Assembly (NCBI GenBank): GCA_021740045.1
Contig: JAIPAP010000046.1
Coordinates: 1-32,912 of the forward strand
Reading direction: 5' to 3'
Length of the DNA: 32,912 bases
Origin: Bacteroidales bacterium
Lineage (GTDB): Bacteria; Bacteroidota; Bacteroidia; Bacteroidales; JAIPAP01
Shown: one piece after another, positions 25,251 through 32,445 of the stretch
Position numbering within the stretch: position 1 is the first letter of the stretch
Layout of the letters: each line of letters starts with the position of its first letter
Program-made: the position numbers and the translations under genes
The notes under the pieces: generated by a model
The model's database searches: none
What the model saw: only the letters and a program-made list of their open reading frames with translations
Told to the model about the DNA's origin: nothing

Positions 25251-25506
25251 AGATGTTATGAAAATGATATATCTTCGTAAGAAATAGAATATTGCTTTGG
25301 AAAAAGTGATCTTGTATTTTTCCTCCGGCCTTGTATTGAATGGCTCATAAAACAAGCGGGAAATTTAAGGGGTGGCCTTGAGCAAGCCATTCATGAGTGA
25401 GCATCCGGTAAAGTCTGCATTATGGTAATTCCTTTCATGCGAACGGCTTGAATGGCGCAAGCAAATTTCACGCGTAGCTTTTATGGTCATTCAATACGAA
25501 GCCTTG

Positions 25507-25550
25507 ATTTTTTCGTTCTTTTGTATCAAGACAAAAGAACAAGAAAATTT
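25507..25550. repeat. long imperfect hairpin, GTTCTTTTG / CAAAAGAAC core
   Basis: A 9-bp core stem (25515-25523 with 25532-25540, loop TATCAAGA) is extended by T-rich/A-rich arms with a small bulge. I recall similar CCTTGATTTTTT..TATCAAG segments between genes of other Bacteroidota, so it is probably a dispersed repeat. Confidence 0.55.
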
Positions 25551-25976
25551 GAGGTTATTATATGCTATTGGGCATGATCAAATTTTTGAAAATAAATTCC
25601 ATTTAGCCGAACAATAGATGATTAAAGCTAATTGTCATTAGTGCAATGTGGACTTATTAAAAGTCTAGGGATTCGAGGTGTCAAAGAGAGCCTAAAGATG
25701 GTAGAGATATATTATCCGTCAATAAGTTGTGCTTATTGAAAAGCTGTGGAAAATAGTACAGCTGTTTACAAAGAACCCTACAACCCGACGGAGATTTCTC
25801 AGTCGCCTCCTAGCGTCGGCTTCTACGAGGTGACAAAAGTTTTAAGAAAGTAGGTGGATGCGGAGGGAAAACGCAAAGCGTTTTTTCACTGCGTTCAAAT
25901 CGCTCAACTTAGGTACTAAATTGTATCGCTCATTTTCTGAGGGAAGAATCTCTTTGATGTTTACCGGACACCAGTG

Positions 25977-26072
25977 TTAACCAATTAACCATTCAACCAA
26001 TCAACTAATTAACCAATAAACCAATCAACCATTCAGCCTTTCACCCATTCAATCAATCATCCAATCAACCAA
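25977..26072. repeat. tandem octamer array, 12 units, upstream of the PqqD-like gene
   Basis: Twelve contiguous 8-bp units, consensus TYAACCAA (in another phase CAATYAAC), diverged but in register, 96 bp in total. It ends 22 bp before the TATTTTTG box at 26095. Confidence 0.85.
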
Positions 26073-26094
26073 TCCCCATCTGCCCAAAATCCCT

Positions 26095-26102
26095 TATTTT
26101 TG
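26095..26102 (+). promoter_or_regulatory. -7 box (TATTTTTG) of the PqqD-like gene
   Basis: A full TAnnTTTG match, 19 bp before the ATG at 26122. It is part of an 18-bp string shared exactly with the promoter at 10054-10071. Confidence 0.6.
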
Positions 26103-26121
26103 ATGCCATAAACCAGAAACA

Positions 26122-26505
26122 ATGCCCATGGGAAAAAATATATTTCAACGGCGACGCATGCTGAAAAAGGCCAACACTCTAGAACTAACACCTGTCAAGA
26201 ACCATGACCATCAGGTGGAAGAAGACGGGAGGCTGGCTTTGATCGTGCCGAAATTTGAAAAAAAGTGGATGCGGCGCTTTTTTATCGCGCCTGCCCGTAA
26301 AGATTATTTCAAGATCTACCTGGATGACCTCGGTGCTTCAACCTGGCTGTTGATCGATGGCAAGAAAACCGTTAAGCAGATATGTGAAGCTATGCAGGAA
26401 CAAAAGGAAGAAGAAATTCCCGAACTCGAGGATCGCGTTTCCAAATTCATTCATATGCTGTATGAGCAGCGGTATGTGTTAATTAAGGAGATGGAAGAGG
26501 CGTAG
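26122..26505 (+). CDS. PqqD-family protein
   Basis: The 127-residue protein has a basic N-terminus (QRRRMLKKA) and residues about 50-122 of PqqD type (DDLGASTWLLIDGKKTVKQICEAM, then EDRVSKFIHMLYEQRYV). PqqD-like domains present peptides to radical SAM enzymes in RiPP pathways, but no radical SAM enzyme or precursor peptide is seen here. In Bacteroidota, stand-alone PqqD-like proteins of this length are common and of unknown role. ATG at 26122 and at 26128 are both possible starts. It is preceded by an octamer array and followed, 9 bp after the stop, by a heptamer array. Confidence 0.82.
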   Translation: MPMGKNIFQRRRMLKKANTLELTPVKNHDHQVEEDGRLALIVPKFEKKWMRRFFIAPARKDYFKIYLDDLGASTWLLIDGKKTVKQICEAMQEQKEEEIPELEDRVSKFIHMLYEQRYVLIKEMEEA

Positions 26506-26514
26506 TAGCGAAGG

Positions 26515-26563
26515 GCGGAGAGCATGGAGCAAAGGGTATGGGGCATAGAGCGCAGGGCATTGA
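26515..26563. repeat. degenerate heptamer array, GCATGGA type (7 units)
   Basis: Seven contiguous 7-bp units starting 9 bp after the PqqD-like stop, for example GCATGGA, GTATGGG, GCATAGA, GCGCAGG. They are reverse-complement relatives of the 22531 array. Confidence 0.7.
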
Positions 26564-26686
26564 TCAGGGTGCTCAGAGCAAAAGATCTCACGAAAGGATG
26601 TTATTTGTCAACTTATAAGCGATTTGCTAAATTCATATAATTGGTAAAACTAACTTTCCGAATAGCTCCTGACTAGAAGCTGATGT

Positions 26687-27088
26687 TTAATTAACAAACT
26701 TTGTCGGATGAATAGCAATCTTCCCAAATTCTTTAATAATTTTCGTATCGAAGGTTACAAGTATTATGTTAAATTCCTGAGCCAAAGCAACGAATTCACA
26801 ATCGTAGGCCGAGCAACTTGATTGCTGCACCAACTTAATAACCTGAAGGGATGGGATGGTGAACTCATTGCCCTGCATCATTCTTTCAGCTTCCTCCATT
26901 ATTTGCGCGATATCATTAAAAGTCAAAATATGCCTTCTCAAATACAATGTTAGAACAGAATTAAATTCACTTCTCCATAAGGTTGGTGATATCCAGTTAG
27001 GGTCTTTGCGAAATACCTTAAGCGCATTTTCTTCCATATTATTTGGGACCCACAGGCTAGCGATCAGATTTGTATCAGCAACAATCAT
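26687..27088 (-). CDS. PIN-domain ribonuclease toxin (VapC-like)
   Basis: The 133-residue protein has the PIN quartet of acidic residues: D5 (ADTN), E41 (WRSEFNSVL), D96 (SAYDCEFVALA) and D114 (VTFDTKI). These bind divalent metal for RNA cleavage in VapC toxins. The ATG overlaps the antitoxin stop by 4 bp (ATGA), the usual coupling of antitoxin-toxin operons. All four acidic residues are present, so it could be active. The RNA target is unknown. Confidence 0.93.
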   Translation of the reverse strand: MIVADTNLIASLWVPNNMEENALKVFRKDPNWISPTLWRSEFNSVLTLYLRRHILTFNDIAQIMEEAERMMQGNEFTIPSLQVIKLVQQSSCSAYDCEFVALAQEFNIILVTFDTKIIKEFGKIAIHPTKFVN

Positions 27089-27327
27089 GGCCTTCCTTGT
27101 TCTATGGTTTCAATTATTTCTTCCATATCCAACGTCCCTGTTGCATTCCGTTTTATTTCCCGCACTCGCTTGATTCGTTCCTCCACATCCATAGGTTTAG
27201 CGCTTAACTGATCCTCAAGAATTGTAAGAATTTGTGCATTAATACTTCTTCTTTGCGCTTTAGCCCTAATCCTTAATCTTTCATAAACTTCCTTAGGAAT
27301 ACCCTTAATTGTGATGTTAACAGCCAT
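27085..27327 (-). CDS. ribbon-helix-helix antitoxin (FitA/VapB-like)
   Basis: The 80-residue protein has an N-terminal Arc/FitA ribbon-helix-helix domain (VNITIKGIPKEVYERLRIRAKAQRRSINAQI, residues 3-33) and a C-terminal arm that would occupy the toxin active site. It would neutralise the PIN toxin and repress the operon. A CCAATTGG palindrome at 27331-27338, 3 bp upstream of the start codon, is a candidate operator. Confidence 0.9.
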   Translation of the reverse strand: MAVNITIKGIPKEVYERLRIRAKAQRRSINAQILTILEDQLSAKPMDVEERIKRVREIKRNATGTLDMEEIIETIEQGRP

Positions 27328-27330
27328 AAG

Positions 27331-27338
27331 CCAATTGG
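27331..27338. promoter_or_regulatory. CCAATTGG palindrome, candidate VapBC operator
   Basis: A perfect 8-bp palindrome just upstream of the antitoxin start. Ribbon-helix-helix antitoxins bind short palindromes near their own promoter. The role is inferred. Confidence 0.3.
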
Positions 27339-27461
27339 TTTCTTTTTATAACTAAAACGGTTTATTGTTTATTGCTGCAATCTATCAGTTATCATTCCAA
27401 AAAAATGTTGTACCTTAGCAAATACAGAAAAGCTTTTGCAAGGATTCTTAAATTTTGTTAA

Positions 27462-27674
27462 ATGATAAAATATGAAATTATAATATACTGGAGCAAAAAG
27501 GATCAGGCATTTATTGCAGAGATTCCCGAGCTGGCAGGTTGTTCCGCCCATGGTCATACGCACGAGGAAGCACTTAAAAATGCTAAAGAGGCAATAGAAC
27601 TATGGATAGAAACAGCAAAGGAATTTAATGATCCTATACCAGAACCGAAAGGTGAACGCTTAATGTTTGCCTGA
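27462..27674 (+). CDS. HicB-like protein without HicA partner
   Basis: The 70-residue protein has the HicB partial RNase-H-like fold: YEIIIYWSKKDQAFIAEIPELAGCSAHGHTHEEALKNAKEAIELWIE. It lacks a separate C-terminal DNA-binding domain. HicA normally lies just upstream, but 27328-27461 has no HicA-like frame and none follows. It is an orphan antitoxin-type protein or a solitary regulator. A TACCTTAG near-match to the -7 box lies at 27411. Confidence 0.88.
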   Translation: MIKYEIIIYWSKKDQAFIAEIPELAGCSAHGHTHEEALKNAKEAIELWIETAKEFNDPIPEPKGERLMFA

Positions 27675-27723
27675 TCTTTTAATCGTAAACCTTGCGGAAC
27701 GGGAACCTTAAACTTTTCCAGGA

Positions 27724-27751
27724 TAGAAAGTAGAAGTTAGAAGATAGAACA
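27724..27751. repeat. tandem heptamer array, TAGAARG type
   Basis: Four 7-bp units (TAGAAAG, TAGAAGT, TAGAAGA, TAGAACA) between the convergent HicB-like and selenium-fusion genes. The same unit type occurs at 2780. Confidence 0.7.
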
Positions 27752-27760
27752 CCTAGCAAT

Positions 27761-27781
27761 GCATGGTGCATGGCGCATGGA
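27761..27781. repeat. heptamer array, GCATGGN type (3 units)
   Basis: Units GCATGGT, GCATGGC, GCATGGA, nine bases after the TAGAARG array. They are reverse-complement relatives of the 22531 array. Confidence 0.65.
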
Positions 27782-27846
27782 GTAGGAAGCCGGCTGTTTT
27801 GATGGTAAACCATTCGAAGTGAGCGGTAACTTTAAACTTTAAAGAT

Positions 27847-30051
27847 TTATTTAACTACTATTTTACCAACATTCCCTTCAACCACTTTGCCAATGCACGC
27901 CGCTTCAATGCCCGCTTCATGCATTTGCTGTATGATATTTTTCTCTTCTGATGCAGGAATCGAAATCAGTAGTCCTCCCGAAGTCTGCGCATCGCAAAGA
28001 AGCAGTTGATCCGTGTTGCTTACTGATGGATCCCACTCTACCACTTTTTTCACAAACTCCCGGTTATTCACCGTTCCACCGGGAACAATTCCGGATTGGG
28101 CAAATTCAATGGCTTCGGGTATGATAGGAATATCCTTATAACTGATTTGGATTTCCAACTTATTATTTCCAAGCATTTCTTTTAAATGTCCCATAAGTCC
28201 AAAGCCGGTTACATCGGTGCAGGCATTCACCGGAAATGCAAGCATGACTTCAGCAGCTTTCTTGTTAAGCTCAGCCATAATGCGCATTGCAAGTTCAGCG
28301 GTTTCTTTGGAAGCTATTCCCCTTTTAACTGCGGTAGCGATAATGCCCAATCCTATTGGCTTGGTAAGGATCAGTAGGTCGCCTGCTTTGATATTGTTAT
28401 TGGAAAGTACCTTACCGGGATGAACCGTGCCGGTGATCACCATACCAAACTTGGGTTCGGTATCTTCCACGGTATGGCCGCCCAACACATATATTCCGGC
28501 TTCTTCCGCTTTGTCGCTTGCGCCTTTCAGGATTTGTTCCAATGCTTCCAATGGAAGCCTTTTAGGTGGAAAACCAACGATATTCAAGCCAAACAAGGGC
28601 TTGGCGCCCATCGCATATACATCACTAAGGGCATTGGCTGCAGCCACTTGCCCAAAAGCATACGGATCGTCCACCACCGGCGTGAAGAAATCCAGGGTTT
28701 GCACCAAGGCGGTTTCTTCATTGATCTTAAACACAGCTGCATCATCAGCGGTATTGCTGCCCATCAATATTTGTGGATCGGTAGGTATGGGCAGGTCCTT
28801 AAGCACTTGTTCCAAATCCTGTGGACGAAGTTTACAGGCACATCCCAAACCGTGGGTGTAATGCGTTAACTTGATCTCCTTGCCGGTTCCCGGCTCAGCT
28901 TTACCAGCTTTTTCCGTATCAGGCTGAAGCCGTTCCACAGTGGAAGCGATTATTTCCACTGCCCGGTGGATCTGAGTCATATCATTGAGCTTACCCACCG
29001 AAAAACGTACAGTTCCCATGGCATACTGTATCGGTAGTTGCATAGCCTGCAAAACAGGCGAAACATCCACATCGCCGGTATGGCAAGCTGCACCTGCCGA
29101 AGCAGCAATTTCCTCCATCTCATCCAACAGGGTATTGGCTTCTATGCCGGGAAAGCTGATATTGGACGTATTGGGCAGGCGCTTTTCAGGATGACCGTTC
29201 ACCCTAATTTCTCCTAATCTCTTTGCCAATCCTGATTCCAGCGCATCGCGCATCTTTTGGTATCCCTGAACATTACTCTCCAGATCGCGGCGGGCTATTT
29301 CACAGGCTTTTCCAAAACCCACTATCTCTAATACATTCTCTGTGCCGGCCCGGCGGTTTTGCTCGTGATCGGCACCATGGATCAATTTTTCCAATTGGAT
29401 CCCTTGTTTCACATAAAGGGCGCCTATTCCCTTGGGAGCATAGAGTTTATGTCCTGCTAATGAAAACAGGTCTACCCCCAACTCCTGTACATCGGTTTTG
29501 ATCTTAGCTGCAGATTGGGCACCATCGGAATGAAAGACAATGCCGTGTTTATGAGCTATTGCAGCCAATTCACCAATAGGTTGGATGGTGCCCACTTCAT
29601 TATTGACATGCATAATGGAAACCAGGATGGTGGCCGGCTTGATCGCTTTTTCCAAATCTTGAGGATTGACCATACCAGATTCATCCACCGCCAACCAGGT
29701 CATCTCAAAGCCTTGCTTTTCCAGATATTTGCATACCTCCGATACGGCCGGATGTTCTATTGAGGAGGTGATAATATGGTTTCCCTCATGCCTGCGGGCA
29801 TAGGCAAGCCCTTTAATGGCATAATTGTTTGCTTCGCTTCCTCCGCTGGTGAAAACCACTTCTTCGGGGCGGCAATTGAGTAATTGAGCTACCTTCCTGC
29901 GAGCTTCCTCGATGGCTTTTTTTGTTTCCATTCCATAGCGATGCGAACTGGAGGGGTTGCCAAAATAATCCTTCAAAAAAGGACGCATAAATTCGGCCAC
30001 TTCCGGAAGCACCGGCGTAGTGGCATTATGATCGAGATAAATGGGATTCAT
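27847..30051 (-). CDS. selenocysteine lyase/cysteine desulfurase-SelD fusion
   Basis: The 734-residue protein is a fusion of two enzymes. Residues 1-375 form a PLP-dependent NifS/SCLY-type desulfurase: PLP lysine K202 in GHKLYAPKG, H100 in IEHPAVSEV, catalytic C323 in SAGAACHTG. The GAACH context resembles eukaryotic selenocysteine lyase more than the SSGSAC of classic NifS, as I recall. A linker at about 376-392 leads to selenophosphate synthase: HGLGCACKL with C404, C406 and K407 (equivalent to E. coli C17, C19, K20), then TLDFFTPVVDDPYAFG and TDVTGFGLMGH. The key residue is Cys, not selenocysteine. The product could release selenium and activate it as selenophosphate within one chain. It starts 3 bp after mnmH. 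Fusions of this kind have been reported elsewhere. Confidence 0.93.
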   Translation of the reverse strand: MNPIYLDHNATTPVLPEVAEFMRPFLKDYFGNPSSSHRYGMETKKAIEEARRKVAQLLNCRPEEVVFTSGGSEANNYAIKGLAYARRHEGNHIITSSIEHPAVSEVCKYLEKQGFEMTWLAVDESGMVNPQDLEKAIKPATILVSIMHVNNEVGTIQPIGELAAIAHKHGIVFHSDGAQSAAKIKTDVQELGVDLFSLAGHKLYAPKGIGALYVKQGIQLEKLIHGADHEQNRRAGTENVLEIVGFGKACEIARRDLESNVQGYQKMRDALESGLAKRLGEIRVNGHPEKRLPNTSNISFPGIEANTLLDEMEEIAASAGAACHTGDVDVSPVLQAMQLPIQYAMGTVRFSVGKLNDMTQIHRAVEIIASTVERLQPDTEKAGKAEPGTGKEIKLTHYTHGLGCACKLRPQDLEQVLKDLPIPTDPQILMGSNTADDAAVFKINEETALVQTLDFFTPVVDDPYAFGQVAAANALSDVYAMGAKPLFGLNIVGFPPKRLPLEALEQILKGASDKAEEAGIYVLGGHTVEDTEPKFGMVITGTVHPGKVLSNNNIKAGDLLILTKPIGLGIIATAVKRGIASKETAELAMRIMAELNKKAAEVMLAFPVNACTDVTGFGLMGHLKEMLGNNKLEIQISYKDIPIIPEAIEFAQSGIVPGGTVNNREFVKKVVEWDPSVSNTDQLLLCDAQTSGGLLISIPASEEKNIIQQMHEAGIEAACIGKVVEGNVGKIVVK

Positions 30052-30054
30052 AGC

Positions 30055-31110
30055 TTAATGAATTGCAGGGTTAGAAAATGAAGCGTGAATGTTCGTGGCA
30101 AACTCAACTACCTTCCTGGCATTGGCAACCGGGTCATCCGACGGCAATTTCAGCGGAAACACCGTATTATCCATCCGTTTCGAGAGTCCGTAATTATAGG
30201 CTTTGTCGTAATAATCAAGCGTTAGATCGGCAACAAGCGCGTAATCTTCTTTTTCAATGGCTTCGAGCGAGCGTTTTGTGTTCAATCCGCCCAGCCGCTT
30301 AGTGATGCGGTTAACCGCATTTCTCAACAATTGCTTATCGCAACCGGCATATTCTTTCACCAAGCGCTGTATACGAAGCTCTTTGGGCATTTCAATCTTT
30401 ATGACCGGACTTTGGCGCATTTGCGTATATATGGGCTCAGGAATATTCACCGTTCCAATTCCCCGGCTTTCATCTTCAAGCCAAAGGGTTTTTTCTTTAT
30501 CGATTTGCTTCCAAAAAGGAAACAGGTCATTTTCAAATTGCTCAGAGGTAGGTTGTGGCTTTTGCCCAATAGACCCAAATGAAGAACCTTTATGATGAGC
30601 CAGTCCTTCCAGGTCGATAACCTGTTCCCCTTGTTTTTCAATTTCCTTCAGGATATCGGTTTTACCGCTTCCGGTCATACCGCCTAAAATAACAATTCCA
30701 GCAGGCCTGCGAAAACACTCCCTGATGTAGCGGCGATAAGCCTTATAGCCCCCATTTAATGTGGCCACCGTAAATCCGGAAGTATCCAGCAACCAGGCCA
30801 GACTTCCGCTGCGCATACCGCCACGCCAGCAATGCATCAGCACCTCGTGATGCGGTGCGATTTTCCGGGCTTCTTTAACATACCAGCTCAGCTTCGGCCC
30901 CACCAGATCCAAACCTACCATGATAGCAGCTTCGCGACCGGCTTGTTTATAGCGGGTACCAACCTGTGCCCTTTCCTCATCGGTAAACAGAGGCATGCTG
31001 TGCGCTCCCGGAATGTGGCCGGCTGCAAATTCTCTTGGCGCCCGCACATCGATTACCGGGATGTATTTAGCCCGTTCCAAAAAGTCCGATGGATCGTATT
31101 GGTGAATCAT
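30055..31110 (-). CDS. mnmH: tRNA 2-selenouridine synthase
   Basis: The 351-residue protein uses selenophosphate to turn 2-thiouridine at the tRNA wobble position into 2-selenouridine. An N-terminal rhodanese domain carries C94 in LMHCWRGGMRSGSLAWLL. A C-terminal P-loop domain starts GIVILGGMTGSGKTDIL (Walker A about 144-151). I place the start at ATG 31110 (MIHQYDPSDF), because the longer frame to 31272 would translate through an octamer repeat array and a promoter box. The TAnnTTTG box at 31120-31127 leaves a leader of only a few bases. It is cotranscribed with the desulfurase-SelD fusion, which supplies the substrate. Confidence 0.95.
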   Translation of the reverse strand: MIHQYDPSDFLERAKYIPVIDVRAPREFAAGHIPGAHSMPLFTDEERAQVGTRYKQAGREAAIMVGLDLVGPKLSWYVKEARKIAPHHEVLMHCWRGGMRSGSLAWLLDTSGFTVATLNGGYKAYRRYIRECFRRPAGIVILGGMTGSGKTDILKEIEKQGEQVIDLEGLAHHKGSSFGSIGQKPQPTSEQFENDLFPFWKQIDKEKTLWLEDESRGIGTVNIPEPIYTQMRQSPVIKIEMPKELRIQRLVKEYAGCDKQLLRNAVNRITKRLGGLNTKRSLEAIEKEDYALVADLTLDYYDKAYNYGLSKRMDNTVFPLKLPSDDPVANARKVVEFATNIHASFSNPAIH

Positions 31111-31119
31111 AATCAGGTA

Positions 31120-31127
31120 CAAAGGTA
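31120..31127 (-). promoter_or_regulatory. -7 box (TACCTTTG) of mnmH
   Basis: A full TAnnTTTG match on the minus strand, 9 bp before the mnmH ATG. It is followed upstream by 21 bp and then the 12-unit octamer array. Confidence 0.55.
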
Positions 31128-31148
31128 CGATTTGTTGAGAGAATGGGC

Positions 31149-31244
31149 TGAAGGAATGATGGATTGATGGACTGATTGACTGATGGGTTGAAGGATTGAT
31201 GGGCTGAAGAACTGTGGTACTGTGAGACTGATGGAATGAAGGGT
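31149..31244. repeat. tandem octamer array, 12 units, upstream of mnmH
   Basis: Twelve 8-bp units, plus-strand consensus TGATGGAY. On the mnmH coding strand this reads WTCARYCM, the same family as the array at 25977. It is 96 bp long in both places. Confidence 0.82.
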
Positions 31245-31365
31245 TGAGCTTATATGGAGCAAGCTGAGGCAACTTATCATTGGAACCTCTATTTAAATAT
31301 CTTAAAATTAATATTAATTAGCCGGACAGTTGGTGAAAGTGAATAATGTTTTCATCAAATTTGCT

Positions 31366-31373
31366 TACCTTTA
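31366..31373 (+). promoter_or_regulatory. near-match -7 box (TACCTTTA)
   Basis: It differs from TAnnTTTG only at the last base and lies 5 bp before the ATG at 31379. If used, the transcript would be nearly leaderless. Confidence 0.35.
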
Positions 31374-31378
31374 CCCCT

Positions 31379-31825
31379 ATGGAACAAGATATCAGATGGG
31401 AACAACGCTTATCAAATTTTAAGAAAGCCCTGCATAAGCTGGAAAAGGCCGTTGAGATCATTCACCGGAATCAACAGGGATATTCCGCCGGGGAAGATGA
31501 AGAATCGATTGAAGAAGTTATACGAGAAGGCCTTATTCAACGTTTTGAGTATACGCATGAACTGGCCTGGAATGTGATGAAAGACTATGCTGAATATCAG
31601 GGTAATTATCACATCAAAGGCTCAAGAGATGCCACCCGGCTGGCTTTTAAAATGGGGTTGATCGCCGATGGTGAAATTTGGATGGATATGCTGAAGAGCA
31701 GAAATGAAACCTCCCATACCTATAACGAAGAAATTGCAAAGGAAATCTATGACAAAGTGATAGAGAAATACCTGCCTCTTTTTGAAGAATTTGACCTTGT
31801 TATGGAAAAACTCAAATCAAAATAA
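31379..31825 (+). CDS. nucleotidyltransferase substrate-binding protein, HI0074 family
   Basis: The 148-residue helical protein begins MEQDIRWEQRLSNFKKALHKLEKAV, the usual start of the HI0074 family, and continues with RFEYTHELAWNVMKDYAEYQG and RNETSHTYNEEIAKEIYDKV. It pairs with the small MNT-type nucleotidyltransferase 26 bp downstream, as in Haemophilus HI0074/HI0073. Such pairs are related in layout to HepT/MntA toxin-antitoxin systems. I prefer ATG 31379 to the upstream in-frame ATG at 31346, because the upstream one would precede the promoter-like box and is not conserved in what I recall of the family. Confidence 0.93.
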   Translation: MEQDIRWEQRLSNFKKALHKLEKAVEIIHRNQQGYSAGEDEESIEEVIREGLIQRFEYTHELAWNVMKDYAEYQGNYHIKGSRDATRLAFKMGLIADGEIWMDMLKSRNETSHTYNEEIAKEIYDKVIEKYLPLFEEFDLVMEKLKSK

Positions 31826-31851
31826 AACGATGATCTATTTAAGTAATTAGA

Positions 31852-32190
31852 ATGAAATTTGGCCTGAAAGAAAATACCCTGAAAGAAATCATCAAGGTGA
31901 TTGAAAAGTACCCTGAGGTAGAAGAAGCCATTTTATATGGTTCCAGGGCAAAAGGCACGCAAAAAAAAGCTTCTGATATAGATATTACCCTGAAAGGCGA
32001 AAAACTAACCCTGAGCATTAAGAATAAAATTGATACGGAACTGGATGACTTGCTGCTACCTTATATGTTTGATCTTTCACTATATCACCACATTAATAAC
32101 CCCGAACTCATTGAACATATCAATAGAGCCGGTATAACTCTCCATTGTCGTAAAACAAACACCGGCGTTAAATCCCATACACGGGAATAG
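31852..32190 (+). CDS. MNT-type minimal nucleotidyltransferase (HI0073-like)
   Basis: The 112-residue protein has the pol-beta-type motif ILYGSRAKGTQKKASDIDI (G30, S31, D42, D44) and a third probable metal ligand D74 in YMFDLSLY. It likely transfers a nucleotide or NMP group to an unknown target with the help of the HI0074-like partner 26 bp upstream. The active-site residues are intact. It may act as the antitoxin-type enzyme of a HepT/MntA-like system, but the partner is of the HI0074 type, so a toxin role is only inference. Confidence 0.92.
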   Translation: MKFGLKENTLKEIIKVIEKYPEVEEAILYGSRAKGTQKKASDIDITLKGEKLTLSIKNKIDTELDDLLLPYMFDLSLYHHINNPELIEHINRAGITLHCRKTNTGVKSHTRE

Positions 32191-32228
32191 AACCACAGCA
32201 AGTGAAACGGATTTACCTCAGGCGAGGT

Positions 32229-32264
32229 TACCAATGATAAGTCTTTTCATTTAGCATATATACA
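32229..32264. repeat. dispersed 36-bp repeat (copy 3)
   Basis: Matches 25215-25250 at 31 of 36 bases, in the same orientation. Confidence 0.7.
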
Positions 32265-32287
32265 GGCAGCTACACAAATATTCGTTT

Positions 32288-32369
32288 CAGGCTTTCAGCC
32301 TGAGAGAGGAGGATTGTACCCTATCCCAGGGCGTTGCCCTGGGCTGTGTTCTTTCAGGCCTTCGGCCTG
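32288..32369. repeat. three tandem GC-rich hairpins
   Basis: CAGGCT-TTC-AGCCTG (32288-32302), CCCAGGGC-GTT-GCCCTGGG (32325-32343) and CAGGCC-TTC-GGCCTG (32355-32369) are all perfect stems with 3-base loops. Similar sequence occurs in intergenic repeats of many environmental bacteria, as far as I recall. Confidence 0.7.
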
Positions 32370-32445
32370 GCAGCTTATCAAATTCAGAACTCCTGACCCT
32401 CTTATTGAAAATCAGGAAGGATTTCAATATCACGCACCCCCAATT

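Larger units (their letters stand above)
24850..26121. other. 1.27 kb gene-free, repeat-rich interval
   Basis: No credible gene is present on either strand. It contains the OPT terminator (24874), an octamer array (24906), a 12-bp inverted repeat (25033/25081), two copies of TACCAATGACAAGTTTTT (25093, 25215), two TCTCAGTCGCCTCCT-type segments (about 25199 and 25796), a long hairpin (25507-25550), a small AAAACGC/GCGTTTT hairpin (25868-25884), and the 12-unit octamer array (25977). It looks like a sink for non-coding mobile repeats. Confidence 0.7.

Noticed and set aside
25977-26072. CRISPR array
   Set aside because: The units are contiguous 8-bp repeats without spacers, and no cas gene is present.
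26122-26505. RiPP biosynthesis cluster
   Set aside because: Only the PqqD-like protein is present. No radical SAM enzyme, precursor peptide or transporter lies nearby.
31111-31272. 54-residue N-terminal extension of MnmH
   Set aside because: It is rich in P, S and H because it reads through the octamer array, and it lies upstream of the TACCTTTG box. The conserved rhodanese start fits ATG 31110.
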